NCBI GenBank assembly: GCA_038230895.1 | Contig: JBBRMJ010000001.1 | Coordinates: forward strand, 1-64,000 | Direction of reading: 5' to 3' | Origin: JAJXTN01 sp038230895 | Lineage (GTDB): Bacteria > Patescibacteriota > Saccharimonadia > Saccharimonadales > UBA4665 | DNA: 64,000 bases | In this document: positions 51,148-59,869 of the stretch, in pieces | How the letters are laid out: the number at the start of each line of letters is the position of its first letter | Numbering within the stretch: position 1 is the first letter of the stretch | The notes under the pieces: generated by a model | Seen by the model: only the letters and a program-made list of their open reading frames with translations | Told to the model about the DNA's origin: nothing | The model's database searches: none | Position numbers and translations under genes: made by a program

Positions 51148-51918
51148 TTATTTGTCATAGGTAAGCAGCGGGCCCAGCGTGACCTTGAGTGGTAAGCACT
51201 CATCCTGCACCCGATCGATAAAATTATCGACCTGTTCATCAGGAGCGACGGCGGGTATGCGCATAACGCCAAGATCCAGATGCGTCCGCTGAGTCGGGTA
51301 TATAATCTTGCGGTGGTGACGTGCTTTTCGAAGCGCCCCAGATATTATGTCTGCCTCATCGTGAAGATAGGAACTTTCCGGACCATTGGCAAAGACCAGC
51401 CCGTACTCCCTGCCCTGTCCAGCGTAATCAGGGTTGATGATAGGAGTAATGGAGACGCATTGAACATCGATGTGATCCGGATTATTTATGCCGTGAGCTA
51501 ATGCCGCATCAAACAACCGTTCGTAGTCCGTCAACTCAGCGGTGGTAGCGGTGTTCACCCGACGACTGATCGGAGCGGTACCAGTAGTACTACGGCGGAT
51601 CCATGACTTTGCTACTTCGAAGCTTCTTCCCAAACCCATCTCTGTTGGAGCACGACGCTCGAAGAGAACTACCTGTAGATTGTTCTTATCGTAAACATTG
51701 GCTGATGAAGTCGCGACCCGCATGTCGGGGGTTTCATAGCCAGGCTGCAGTTCGAGTTCACGCCGCGGCCGGTCTTTTACATGCACAGCCCTCGCCTCCC
51801 CAAATTCCTGGAAACTAATTTCAGCAACTTTGATGCAGAAATCTGTGACAGCTTGTGTTGGTTCTACTTCGCGTACCACCCGTAACGATGAAAACCTTTG
51901 CGGTTTCTCTGCCGGCAC
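51148..51918 (-). CDS. Hypothetical protein (256 aa)
   Basis: A soluble 256-residue protein that I do not recognise. It has an N-terminal alpha/beta part, a middle with RSFEVAKSWIRRSTTGTAPISRR, and an end with PTQRTHLDLGVMRIP...VDNFIDRVQDECLPLKVTLGPLLTY. The HLDLGVMRI strand and the spacing to LPLKVTLGPL recall one half of a 2H phosphoesterase, but only one such His is clear, so this is a weak idea. It lies 38 bases after the 51956 gene in the same direction and is likely co-transcribed. Confidence 0.6.
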   Translation of the reverse strand: MPAEKPQRFSSLRVVREVEPTQAVTDFCIKVAEISFQEFGEARAVHVKDRPRRELELQPGYETPDMRVATSSANVYDKNNLQVVLFERRAPTEMGLGRSFEVAKSWIRRSTTGTAPISRRVNTATTAELTDYERLFDAALAHGINNPDHIDVQCVSITPIINPDYAGQGREYGLVFANGPESSYLHDEADIISGALRKARHHRKIIYPTQRTHLDLGVMRIPAVAPDEQVDNFIDRVQDECLPLKVTLGPLLTYDK

Positions 51919-51955
51919 CTAACCAACTCCCTTTACTAAGTTACACAAGTATATA

Positions 51956-52786
51956 CTAATTAACTTTTTCTATATAGCCATTTGGCGCGGAAAGTGGCAG
52001 CGTGAATGGGTAGCTCGCTGACGGAAAAGCTTGCCGGCTGGAGCGCTGTTGCTTCATATTATCCAGAATGACGACGTCTGAATCCCACTGAGGGCTAATG
52101 TCCGAGACATCCATACCAAAGTCACGACTTGCCAAAATATTGACTACGTCTTGTCGTTCTTTGGGAAAGTTTTCGCTGAGCAATGGAATGGTCGTGGTAT
52201 ACGGTTCGGGGCTGGCGAATTGGCGGCCAACTTCGAAGTTACCGGGCTGCCACAACGCAGTCGTTTCATACGGGCGCTTTAGACTCACGATCGTCCTTGC
52301 GTTGTTGTACTGTACGGCCTGCATCTGTTCGTTTAAGCGCGTGATAACGCCTCTTGCCAAACGCCTTGGTCGTCCAGGATCGACATCTTTCTTACGGCGA
52401 TCATCCTGGGGATAACGCTTCGATAGCATTGTGTCAAACTCGTCTGAGGTCAGGTATACACAGGCATATTCACTCAATGCCACCACATCACCAAGTCGTT
52501 CACCCGCCGTCGCAAATCGGGAAGTGAACGTTTTCCAATCTGGCCGAGATTCACGACCGTCAATCACTCTTTGGACGACAACTTTTGGCCAGATCGTTCG
52601 TGCCGGACCAGGATGCTTACTGACAAAGCGAGGACGCTCCGCAGTCAGACCCTTCTCCTTGGTTTGTTTGGCTTCCCGTTCTGCTGTGCGCCGCGCTTCA
52701 CCAGAGCTGGGCATATACTGAGCGAAACCCGTTTTTGGTCGTTCTAAACCCGGAAACACACCACCTGGCTGATTCATTCCACTCAT
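51956..52786 (-). CDS. Hypothetical protein (276 aa)
   Basis: A soluble 276-residue protein, not recognised. The first 65 residues are basic and probably disordered; the rest is mixed alpha/beta with VVALSEYACVYLTSDEFDTMLSKRY and FPKERQDVVNILASRDFGMDVSDISPQWDSDVVILDN. AGAGG lies upstream of the ATG. It begins a two-gene unit with 51148. No membrane segment, one Cys. Confidence 0.6.
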   Translation of the reverse strand: MSGMNQPGGVFPGLERPKTGFAQYMPSSGEARRTAEREAKQTKEKGLTAERPRFVSKHPGPARTIWPKVVVQRVIDGRESRPDWKTFTSRFATAGERLGDVVALSEYACVYLTSDEFDTMLSKRYPQDDRRKKDVDPGRPRRLARGVITRLNEQMQAVQYNNARTIVSLKRPYETTALWQPGNFEVGRQFASPEPYTTTIPLLSENFPKERQDVVNILASRDFGMDVSDISPQWDSDVVILDNMKQQRSSRQAFPSASYPFTLPLSAPNGYIEKVN

Positions 52787-52965
52787 AAGCTTCGCCTCTT
52801 TATTTCATTACTACCTGGGCATAGTGTACCCCTCTGATTGCAGGAACGCTACACCTTGCTGATATTTTGTGATTACGTTACCTGATTGTGACACGCTAAT
52901 CTGAGACTTGCGACAGCCACGATTAAAGTTATGCCGCTTTAAGCATAAGCTCTTATAGTATATAG

Positions 52966-52993
52966 TTGCTTATGCTGCAAAAATGTGTATAAT
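52966..52993 (+). promoter_or_regulatory. Sigma-70-type promoter of the 53016 gene
   Basis: TTGCTT (52966-52971), a 16-base spacer and TATAAT (52988-52993), followed by an AAGGGG ribosome site (53004-53009) 6 bases before ATG. Confidence 0.75.
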
Positions 52994-53015
52994 GCATGTC
53001 ACTAAGGGGCGCCGC

Positions 53016-53336
53016 ATGTATTCATTTTTTGTCCTGGGATTGGTTCCGGGCACCACATTTCAAATCACGTTTCAGGTCTGGCTGGACGCTGTGCTGATAG
53101 TGGTTATGATCGCTATGCTGACCGGAATCTATCGTCATCGGCCAGTCTTTGGTTACCTCATCACCCGTTACAGTCCCTTGGATGCTTCATCTCTCCATCG
53201 TCAGAACTTTGTCACACCAATCAAGCGACGTCACTACAGCGCAGATGTCTCATTCGCAGCTAATTGGCTTCAGCCGGTACAAGTGATTGGCCGTAGAGTT
53301 GCAGCTCTTCCAGCAGGTATTGCTGGGCTTCTGTAG
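53016..53336 (+). CDS. Small membrane protein
   Basis: A 106-residue protein starting MYSFFVLGLVPG. It has one long hydrophobic segment (about 3-37, possibly two short helices around LVPGTTFQITFQVW) and a basic tail (YRHRP, IKRRHY). Function unknown. The promoter at 52966 and the ribosome site support it being a real gene. Its end overlaps the 3' end of the exonuclease I gene by 77 bases on the other strand. Confidence 0.65.
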   Translation: MYSFFVLGLVPGTTFQITFQVWLDAVLIVVMIAMLTGIYRHRPVFGYLITRYSPLDASSLHRQNFVTPIKRRHYSADVSFAANWLQPVQVIGRRVAALPAGIAGLL

Positions 53337-54714
53337 GCTTAGCCTTCGTCAATTCCTCCAACCGAGCAAAGAATTTTGCTAGGCGACTGTCAGCACCGCC
53401 CTCAAATAATTGCATACGACAGAATTCGTCCCATACAGCCCGCTCTTCATCTGATAAAGCCGAGGGATAATTACGGGCTTTGTACAGCGGTAAGAGGCTG
53501 CGTAACCGTTCATCATGTAACTTGTCAACGAGATCCGACCCCAAATCAGCCGGTTTAGCTGCGCGAACGACACGCATCGTCTGCTTATCTACGGGATTAA
53601 TAAAGTTCTCGTAGAGACGACTGTCGACCGTCATGGCATTATCCACCAGGCTCACCTGCTGCTTCGCGCGCTTCTCGTCAAGGCGCTGTACGACTTGGCG
53701 GAGTTTCTCAGCGAATTCAGCTTGCTGCGGCTGCAAGATTGCCAGGTGTTTCTTGACCATTGCCAGCGTCAGACCAATCCGTTCTTGAGTCACTTCATCC
53801 TTTATAACGCCCAGCGGCGCCACGGCCGGTGCCCGATTGTACTTGATTGTCTTGACCGGTAGACGGACCGCATCAGGATCACGGGTATACTTCCATGCTT
53901 CTTCGAGTTCATCGAGACTCATCTTGAGGAATGGCGTCGGGTCGTGGCGCAGATCGTAGACCAGCAAGGCGTCCTGCTCAGTATGACGAGCCAGTAGTAC
54001 GGCGACACTGGTATGCAAAGTGCTACTCGGATAACGGCCAGTGGTGTAGACAAATGGTGAGCCGGTCCCGACTAGCTCTGCGACTTTCTTCTTGTCACGC
54101 ATCCCCAGTAAATACTTAAATAAATCTGGCTGTTTATCCCGTAACAGTTGAGCAACGGCGATAGTTGCATGGACATCGCTCAGGGCATCATGCGCATTAT
54201 CATGGACAAGTTTATTGACCTCAGTCAGGAATCCCAAACGATTGGCTGGTTTACCATCTGGAGCGAAGGGCCACTCAATACCATCTGGTCTGAGAGCCCG
54301 CGTCATACGCACCACGTCGAGAATATCCCAGCGTGATCGCCCATCCTGCCATTGCCACTCATAGGGTTCGTAGAAGTTACGATAGTTAAGGAATCGCATG
54401 AACTCATCATCGAAGCGAATGCTATTAAACCCGACGAAGATAGTATCTGGCGTCACGGCCTCATCATAGAATTGCCGGAGAAACTCGGCCTCGGTCACGC
54501 CATCAGCCAGCGTCTGCTGTGGTGTGATGCCGGTGACAAGTACCGCATCTGGCTCAGGTACCGTGTCTGGTGTCAGTTTGATCAACACATTCAATGGCTC
54601 ACCAATCGGCTGTAAGTCCATATCAGTCCGCTGCCCGCCAAACTGTACAATCCGCGCCTTGCGAGCATCAAACCCACTGGTCTCTAGGTCATAAAAGAAA
54701 AAACTGGCTGCCAT
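53260..54714 (-). CDS. sbcB: Exodeoxyribonuclease I (SbcB)
   Basis: A 484-residue DEDDh exonuclease. FFFYDLETSGFD (D9, E11), FVGFNSIRFDDEFMRFLNYRNFYEPYEWQW and NAHDALSDVHATIAVAQLL give the catalytic set, and the SH3-like and C-terminal helical domains of ExoI follow (DLRHDPTPFLKMSLDEL, VKTIKYNRAPAVAPLG). It digests single-stranded DNA from the 3' end in repair and recombination. Full length for the family. A TACACT box lies 9 bases before the ATG. Confidence 0.93.
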   Translation of the reverse strand: MAASFFFYDLETSGFDARKARIVQFGGQRTDMDLQPIGEPLNVLIKLTPDTVPEPDAVLVTGITPQQTLADGVTEAEFLRQFYDEAVTPDTIFVGFNSIRFDDEFMRFLNYRNFYEPYEWQWQDGRSRWDILDVVRMTRALRPDGIEWPFAPDGKPANRLGFLTEVNKLVHDNAHDALSDVHATIAVAQLLRDKQPDLFKYLLGMRDKKKVAELVGTGSPFVYTTGRYPSSTLHTSVAVLLARHTEQDALLVYDLRHDPTPFLKMSLDELEEAWKYTRDPDAVRLPVKTIKYNRAPAVAPLGVIKDEVTQERIGLTLAMVKKHLAILQPQQAEFAEKLRQVVQRLDEKRAKQQVSLVDNAMTVDSRLYENFINPVDKQTMRVVRAAKPADLGSDLVDKLHDERLRSLLPLYKARNYPSALSDEERAVWDEFCRMQLFEGGADSRLAKFFARLEELTKAKPTEAQQYLLEELQLYGQSLVPAEAN

Positions 54715-54747
54715 ATAGCTACCAGTGTAACACCCCTAAACCAAGCT

Positions 54748-55248
54748 TTAGGCTGCTTTGTGTGGCGCTACGGCCTGAGTCGCATATGCGCCATTCCGCT
54801 TCGGGTGGTGCAGCTTGAATTCTGCTATCTGCTGTTGGACAAGGGGGTTCGTCGCAAAGCCGGCCAGAACTGTCGCAATCTCAGCACTCTCTTCGCTACT
54901 CGTTTCGCTCCCATGCGGGTGCACTCTCAGAACCGAAAAGCGCTGCTCATGGTTGGCTGGATTGGAGAAAATGACACGTGCCAGCTTGTCTTCAAATGCC
55001 ATCCCGTCAATTTTCCAATAACCTAACTCTGGCGGGTCATGTGGGCCCATATAGTAATTCGTAACTAAGTACGCGGGTTTCGGCTGCCCATCTGGCTCCG
55101 TGCCAGCCTGCCTCAACGTATAGATCTGCCCATAACTGTGCATAAATTCTAGCATCGGAAACGCAAGTTCAAAATTAGTTTGAGTCATATCAAGTAATGC
55201 TTGCTCAGGAGTAGGCGTCATTGGTGCTGATTCAGTATCAATCGACAT
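54748..55248 (-). CDS. Hypothetical protein (166 aa)
   Basis: A soluble 166-residue protein, not recognised. The middle is beta-rich with IYTLRQAGTEPDGQPKPAYLVTNYYMGPHDPPELGYWKIDGMAFEDKLARVIFSNP, then a helical end. It looks like a small binding domain. A TATAAT box (55259-55264) lies 10 bases before the ATG, with no ribosome site, so a leaderless message is likely. Confidence 0.6.
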   Translation of the reverse strand: MSIDTESAPMTPTPEQALLDMTQTNFELAFPMLEFMHSYGQIYTLRQAGTEPDGQPKPAYLVTNYYMGPHDPPELGYWKIDGMAFEDKLARVIFSNPANHEQRFSVLRVHPHGSETSSEESAEIATVLAGFATNPLVQQQIAEFKLHHPKRNGAYATQAVAPHKAA

Positions 55249-55258
55249 ATTACTGACT

Positions 55259-55264
55259 ATTATA
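55259..55264 (-). promoter_or_regulatory. -10 box, leaderless-type start
   Basis: TATAAT on the minus strand, 10 bases before the ATG at 55248. Confidence 0.6.
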
Positions 55265-55290
55265 CACCCTAAGTCAATAACGCCTACGCT

Positions 55291-56565
55291 TTAGTACTGC
55301 AGCTGGCCGAAGGTGGCAAACAGGATGGGGTCACCGGTTTTGACACCGAGACGGAGTAATTCGTGGATAATGCCAGTCTTGCGCATGATGGCGCGCAGGC
55401 GTTGCACCGATTCCTCATTGTCGAAGTCAGTGCGCTTAGCGAAGCGTTCAATGCGGGGACCAGTAACGAGGTAGCCAGCTTCAGTCTTAACGGCCTGCCA
55501 TTCATCTTCGGTATTTGTAATCCGTAGCACGGGGATTTCAGGCTTCAGGCTTTTGGCGATCGCGGGTTGTCGAGCCTTGTGCACACCTGCTTTCAAGGCA
55601 TACTTCAAAAGTTGCAAGCCCTGGCCAGATTGGGCGGAGATAGCAAACAATTGGGCTTTCGCACCTGCTGCTTTGCGTAATTGGGCGATTAAATCATCGG
55701 TAATCTCTTCGTCGAGACCCTCAACCTTGGTCAGCGCAATTATCTCGGGACGCTTGGCTAAGCTGGCATCATAGGCTTTGAGTTCAGCACGAACGGTTTT
55801 GTAAGCGGCGACCACATCATCTTGATAGGCATCTATGAGGTGCAATATAACTGCCGTACGTTCAATATGACGCAGGAAATCATGGCCCAAGCCTTTTCCA
55901 TCAGCGGCACCTTCGATGAGGCCGGGAATGTCTGCCATTAAGATACTGCTGGTTTTGTCGATGTCGACGACGCCGAGGTTTGGTGTCAGCGTCGTGAAGG
56001 GGTAGTCAGCAATTTCTGGGCGGGCGTTGCTGACTTTGCTCAGCAAAGTCGACTTGCCGGCATTCGGCAACCCAACAAGGCCAACATCAGCGATCAACTT
56101 CAGCTCTAGCAATAATTCCAGCCTGTCACCGGGTTCGCCTTTTTCGGCAAATTTTGGCGCTTGGCGGCGAGAACTCACGAAGTGGGCATTCCCGAAACCA
56201 CCCTTACCACCGTGAGCGACGATGGCTTTTTGGCCATCGAGGGCGAGGTCAGCTACCATCACGCCTTGCTTGTCAGTTGCTATGGTGCCGACAGGTACGG
56301 CGACCAGCAAGTCTTTGCCGCTACGACCATGCTTGCGGACTTTGTCACCGGGTTTACCGGGATCAGCCTTCACTTCTTTTTGGTATCGGAAAGCCGCCAA
56401 GGTGTTCTGATTACGGCTCGCGACGAGGACAATGTCACCACCATCCCCGCCGTCACCACCGTCTGGTCCGCCCTTATCGACGAATTTTTCCTGGCGAAAA
56501 CTCAGCTTGCCATTGCCACCGTCACCGGCCAGCACCACAACTTTGACTTTATCTACAAAACTCAT
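55291..56565 (-). CDS. obg: GTPase Obg
   Basis: A 424-residue Obg GTPase. The Gly-rich Obg domain spans about 1-158 (VLAGDGGNGKLSFRQEKFVDKGGPDGGDGG). The G domain has GLPNAGKST (G1, about 165-173), DIPGLIEGAADGKGLGHDFLRH (G3 and switch II) and LTKVE (G4). The C-terminal OCT-type domain covers about 350-424. It is essential for 50S ribosome assembly and growth control. A TATAAT box (56574-56579) lies 8 bases before the ATG. Confidence 0.96.
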   Translation of the reverse strand: MSFVDKVKVVVLAGDGGNGKLSFRQEKFVDKGGPDGGDGGDGGDIVLVASRNQNTLAAFRYQKEVKADPGKPGDKVRKHGRSGKDLLVAVPVGTIATDKQGVMVADLALDGQKAIVAHGGKGGFGNAHFVSSRRQAPKFAEKGEPGDRLELLLELKLIADVGLVGLPNAGKSTLLSKVSNARPEIADYPFTTLTPNLGVVDIDKTSSILMADIPGLIEGAADGKGLGHDFLRHIERTAVILHLIDAYQDDVVAAYKTVRAELKAYDASLAKRPEIIALTKVEGLDEEITDDLIAQLRKAAGAKAQLFAISAQSGQGLQLLKYALKAGVHKARQPAIAKSLKPEIPVLRITNTEDEWQAVKTEAGYLVTGPRIERFAKRTDFDNEESVQRLRAIMRKTGIIHELLRLGVKTGDPILFATFGQLQY

Positions 56566-56573
56566 ATCTTTCC

Positions 56574-56579
56574 ATTATA
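56574..56579 (-). promoter_or_regulatory. -10 box of obg, leaderless-type
   Basis: TATAAT on the minus strand 8 bases before the ATG at 56565. Striking because obg is a core gene and yet has no Shine-Dalgarno site. Confidence 0.6.
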
Positions 56580-56587
56580 GAGTAAAA

Positions 56588-56915
56588 CCTCTGAAAAAAG
56601 AATGTTTAAATAACATTTCACGTATCTTCGCAACATCTCATGGGCCGAACCCCTGCTTCAACCTAAGGCTGCTCTACTGGAGTGCAGCTCAGGATACCGC
56701 GTATCTGAGGCGTCAGAGTGGTGGCAATCCTCGCATGGTGCAGCCTGGGATGAAACGCGAAGCCCGCAAGCGAGCCGTACTGCTCAATGTAGCGGGCTCC
56801 CTGTTTGCGTGCAGTTTGGGATGAAGCGTGAGCACGGAACGGAGACGTACTAACAGTACGGCGCAGTGACGCGCGGAGCACTTCGCCCGATATGCGCCAA
56901 ACAGAGAGCCCGCTC
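56588..56915. other. Structured non-coding region with inverted and direct repeats
   Basis: No credible gene here. Bases 56792-56809 (gcgggctccctgtttgcg) pair with 56895-56913 (cgccaaacagagagcccgc), bracketing about 85 bases that hold GC-rich stretches. A further direct repeat, gtgcag[cc/tt]tgggatgaa[a/g]cg, occurs at 56738-56757 and 56809-56828. It lies right after the LysM-CHAP gene on the minus strand and could be a long 3' structure, a small RNA or a repeated element. Confidence 0.6.
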
Positions 56916-58043
56916 CTAGTGGTGGATGAAGTTGGGGTACTTGGAAGGTGAAATCCACCCACTATACCCAACGCGTCCAAAGCCAGCGATCCCGTTCATG
57001 TCCTTAACCTTGATCTGTGAACCATCTTCTGAGACATCGGTCACGATTGCCACATGGCCCAGGCCCCCAACAGCATAGGGCGTTTGAGCAATCGCGCCAA
57101 CTGTTGGCGAAGCCGACACGATCCAACCACTCAAGCGCGCGTAATAGGCCCAGCTGCTCGCATTACCCCAGTTGGCAGGCACACTGATTTGAGTAGCGAC
57201 GTACCAGGTGCAGTAGCCATAGTCGTAACCGTTGAAACCATAGAGCGGAGTCACGCCCCAAGCCACGGTTCCGTACGAAAACGAAGGCGCGACGACAGCC
57301 ACAATTGAACCATTGGGTATGAGGATATGCTCGCCAACTTTCAAACCACCAATCTCAGCGTCATTGTAAGCAATGATTTGATCCTTATTGGCTTTGAACT
57401 TTGTCGCGAGCGTATCGGGAGTATCACCAGCCTTCACGGTATATACCAAGCCATTGACCGGCGGGATTTGTAGCTTGCTGCCGGCAGTCAGCGTATTGCC
57501 CGACAAGTTGTTTGACCAATGGATGCTGTCTGAAGTCACACCAAATTGACTAGCCAGACTGGACACGGTATCGCCTGTTTTCACGACATAGGTTTGGATA
57601 TCGGCTTTCGATTTGAGGGCCGTCGTGACCACCTGCGGCTTGCTGACAACATCACCCGTACTAGCGGTGATTGCAAGGTCTGCGGCCTGTGATTGCGCCT
57701 GGTTGGTGATTGGTGTCGCTTCCGGAAGGCCGTTCAGGCGGGCAACGGTCAGGGCAATGTTAGCCGATGACAACTGATCGACGGGGTTGGCGACGATAGA
57801 TGTCACGCCGGCACTATTAACGGTCTGCGGCTTCACCGCTTGCGTCGCATGAGGATTCTGAAGCACGAAGACTAGTATAATTGCCAATACAACGACGTTA
57901 GACAATAGCAAACTAACCCGTACCGCGCGGCGGCGTACCGCTTTGCGACGGAGTTTGGTCTCGATGGAACGATACAGGCGACCGGACCGCACACTTGTGG
58001 GGACAGCGAGGCGATCGGTGATCGATGTTGAATGTGTACTAAT
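56916..58043 (-). CDS. LysM-CHAP peptidoglycan hydrolase
   Basis: A cell-wall hydrolase of about 375 residues. A basic N-terminus and one helix (about 40-62) anchor it. Two LysM repeats follow (QTYVVKTGDTVSSLASQFGVT and LVYTVKAGDTPDTLATKFKAN, about 150-245), which bind glycan. The CHAP domain (about 265-381) has the catalytic Cys in YDYGYCTWYVA and His in GLGHVAIVTDV. CHAP enzymes cut peptidoglycan cross-bridges or amide bonds. Start choice is odd: the frame has a TTG at 58061 without a ribosome site, while AGGAG at 58049-58053 lies 5 bases before an ATT at 58043. A promoter and a structured leader lie upstream. Confidence 0.88.
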   Translation of the reverse strand: MSTHSTSITDRLAVPTSVRSGRLYRSIETKLRRKAVRRRAVRVSLLLSNVVVLAIILVFVLQNPHATQAVKPQTVNSAGVTSIVANPVDQLSSANIALTVARLNGLPEATPITNQAQSQAADLAITASTGDVVSKPQVVTTALKSKADIQTYVVKTGDTVSSLASQFGVTSDSIHWSNNLSGNTLTAGSKLQIPPVNGLVYTVKAGDTPDTLATKFKANKDQIIAYNDAEIGGLKVGEHILIPNGSIVAVVAPSFSYGTVAWGVTPLYGFNGYDYGYCTWYVATQISVPANWGNASSWAYYARLSGWIVSASPTVGAIAQTPYAVGGLGHVAIVTDVSEDGSQIKVKDMNGIAGFGRVGYSGWISPSKYPNFIHH

Positions 58044-58141
58044 GCAGGCTCCTGGGCTCAAATGAGTCCGAACTCTGGCGACAACGTTTAGATTATCAGG
58101 GGCCGGTCTAGCCGGCTCAAATTCTTCGTGTCGACGTCAGA

Positions 58142-58186
58142 GGTACCATTCATTATCGCCTCATGAGAGGTATAATCAACGGTACC
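58142..58186 (-). promoter_or_regulatory. Stem-loop in the 5' leader of the LysM-CHAP gene
   Basis: On the minus strand GGTACC...GGTACC arms enclose ATTAT/ATAAT and CCTC-tcat-GAGG pairs, a 45-base hairpin with internal loops that starts about 5 bases after the -10 box. A second small hairpin GCCGG/CCGGC follows at about 58102-58116. It may be a regulatory leader; it does not match a riboswitch consensus that I know. Confidence 0.55.
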
Positions 58187-58191
58187 GGGCT

Positions 58192-58219
58192 ATTATAGCA
58201 AAAATCACCACTATTTCAA
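58192..58219 (-). promoter_or_regulatory. Promoter of the LysM-CHAP gene
   Basis: TTGAAA (58214-58219), 16 bases, TATAAT (58192-58197), with TGC before the -10 box. It predicts an mRNA with a 5' leader of roughly 125-140 bases, unusual among the mostly leaderless starts here. Confidence 0.75.
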
Positions 58220-58370
58220 CCATAAGCAACTTTTCTCCACCCTGTTAACACATCATCTGACCCCTCTTAGCTACAAGAAATGTAGAGATTTGACGGTAAG
58301 CTGTAGGTAATCGCACTGTTGACTTGGTGTTTTTCGCCGACTCACCACGGCCCACAATGGCAGTTCTCAG

Positions 58371-59426
58371 CTAATTGCTGCAGAGTTTATGGCAGTATTT
58401 GGCTGTTAAGGCCTCGTGATCTTGTAAATTCGTCGAGAAGTAAGTCGTACCGTCGTCGCCAGCTACAAAAAATAGCCAGCTAGTCGTCGCGGGATGTGTG
58501 GCGGCTTGCAGCGCATTGCTCGTAATCGTGCTGATCGGTGTCGGTGGAAGGCCTGTATGGATAAGGGTATTGTAGGCTGAATCGTACGTCAGGCTGGGCG
58601 AGCGATTGGCAGCAATGGCGCCATAATTGGCAGTAACATCCGAACCCAGCATCATGCCGGCTTTAAGCCGTGATAAGAAAACTTGGGCAACTTGGGATTG
58701 ATCAGCTGGCTTACTGACTTCCTGGGTAACAATAGATGAGAGTATCAAGCCCTGGTAGGTGGTCAGGCCTTGTGCGGTGAAGGCGGCTTGGACGTCAGTG
58801 GTCAGATGTTGGCCCATTTCGACCAGAGATTCGCGGATGATGAGCGACGGCGCGATTTGGGCATCTTTTTGGAAGGAATCAGGCCATAATAAGCCCTCGA
58901 GCGTGGAAATATTGGCTGGCTTATAAGCAAGGGCTGGCAAATCAGTGTATTGGCTCGGGTCGAGCGCCGTGTCGACGCTGTCTGGCGTAAAGCCATTGTT
59001 AATCAAATCAGCTCGTATCTGATCAATCCGCCGTCCGGGTAATATCGTCACGAGTTTAGTGGCGACCTTGCCCTTCGTCATGGTGGTTACGATGGCTGTG
59101 GTACCTTGGCTGGGTGATAAGGCATAGGTGCCAGCCTGAAGCAGATTGCCTAGTTCCTTGCTGTGAACATAGAGTTCCAATGCCCATGCACTACGGACGA
59201 GGTGCTTCTTCTCTAAATTATCAGCGATCAGTTTTACCGAACTGCCTTGCTCAACCGTGAAAATTTGCGTTTGTTGACTACTGCTGACGGGGCCGAGGGC
59301 GATGTAATAGATATGGCGCACCAGGAAGATACCAGCAATGGCGATGACCAACAATACAGCCAGCATCACCCAGACCCGGCGTGGGATACGATGTCGAGCA
59401 CCACGGCTCGCGGTATAGCCAGCCAT
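58371..59426 (-). CDS. mltG: Endolytic murein transglycosylase MltG
   Basis: A 351-residue YceG/MltG protein from MAGYTASRGARHRIPRRV. A basic start and one helix (about 17-40) anchor it. A LysM-like part (TVEQGSSVKLIADNLEKKHLVRS) is followed by the catalytic YceG domain with EGLLWPDSF, ILSSIVTQEVSK (catalytic Glu region), VAQVFLSRLKAGMMLGSD and SPSLTYDSAYNTLIHTGLPPTPIS. It cuts nascent glycan strands and helps set their length. The ATG overlaps the ruvX stop (TAATG). Confidence 0.92.
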   Translation of the reverse strand: MAGYTASRGARHRIPRRVWVMLAVLLVIAIAGIFLVRHIYYIALGPVSSSQQTQIFTVEQGSSVKLIADNLEKKHLVRSAWALELYVHSKELGNLLQAGTYALSPSQGTTAIVTTMTKGKVATKLVTILPGRRIDQIRADLINNGFTPDSVDTALDPSQYTDLPALAYKPANISTLEGLLWPDSFQKDAQIAPSLIIRESLVEMGQHLTTDVQAAFTAQGLTTYQGLILSSIVTQEVSKPADQSQVAQVFLSRLKAGMMLGSDVTANYGAIAANRSPSLTYDSAYNTLIHTGLPPTPISTITSNALQAATHPATTSWLFFVAGDDGTTYFSTNLQDHEALTAKYCHKLCSN

Positions 59427-59869
59427 TATGGCTCCAACTCCGTAAACTCTTGCAGTTTCTGGTGATCGGTCAGCCAATCTTCCAAAATATAGGTAGCAGC
59501 CAAGGCGTCGATATCTCCCTTATCATACAATTTGCCTCGAGCTTGAAGTTCATGCTCAGCGTTTTTGGAAGTCAAGGCTTCGTCCTGCATGGTGATAGGC
59601 AATGGAAAGTGTTGGCGGAGTTCGGCGGTGAAGGCTTCAATCGCCGTGGTCTGAGCAGTATGCTGGCCCTGCATCCCCCGAGGAAAACCAACTACCAGCG
59701 CGCCAACAGCCTCAACTTCAACGATGTTTTCCAGTGCCGTAAACAGCGTGTCATCACGATCGAGCGTGATGAGCGGTCGAGCCAGACGCGCCTCTAATGA
59801 AGCCACCGAGACACCGACGCGCCGAGCGCCGACGTCCAAGGCGAGGATGGCATTAAGGGTTCGCTGCAT
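59426..59869 (-). CDS. ruvX: Holliday junction resolvase-like protein RuvX (YqgF)
   Basis: A 147-residue YqgF/RuvX protein with the RNase H fold: ILALDVGARRVGVSVAS (first Asp), ALVVGFPRGMQGQHTAQT (about 65-82), ITMQDEALTSKNAEHEL (Glu/Asp) and KGDIDALAATYILEDWL (last Asp). Proteins of this family process pre-16S rRNA or junction DNA. I prefer the start MQRTLNAILAL at 59869; a longer form from 59905 would overlap the upstream gene by 53 bases. It is coupled to mltG. Confidence 0.88.
   Translation of the reverse strand: MQRTLNAILALDVGARRVGVSVASLEARLARPLITLDRDDTLFTALENIVEVEAVGALVVGFPRGMQGQHTAQTTAIEAFTAELRQHFPLPITMQDEALTSKNAEHELQARGKLYDKGDIDALAATYILEDWLTDHQKLQEFTELEP

Noticed and set aside
58062..58186. 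c-di-AMP (ydaO) riboswitch upstream of the LysM-CHAP gene
   Set aside because: Considered because such riboswitches control wall hydrolases, but the conserved core of the class is not present.
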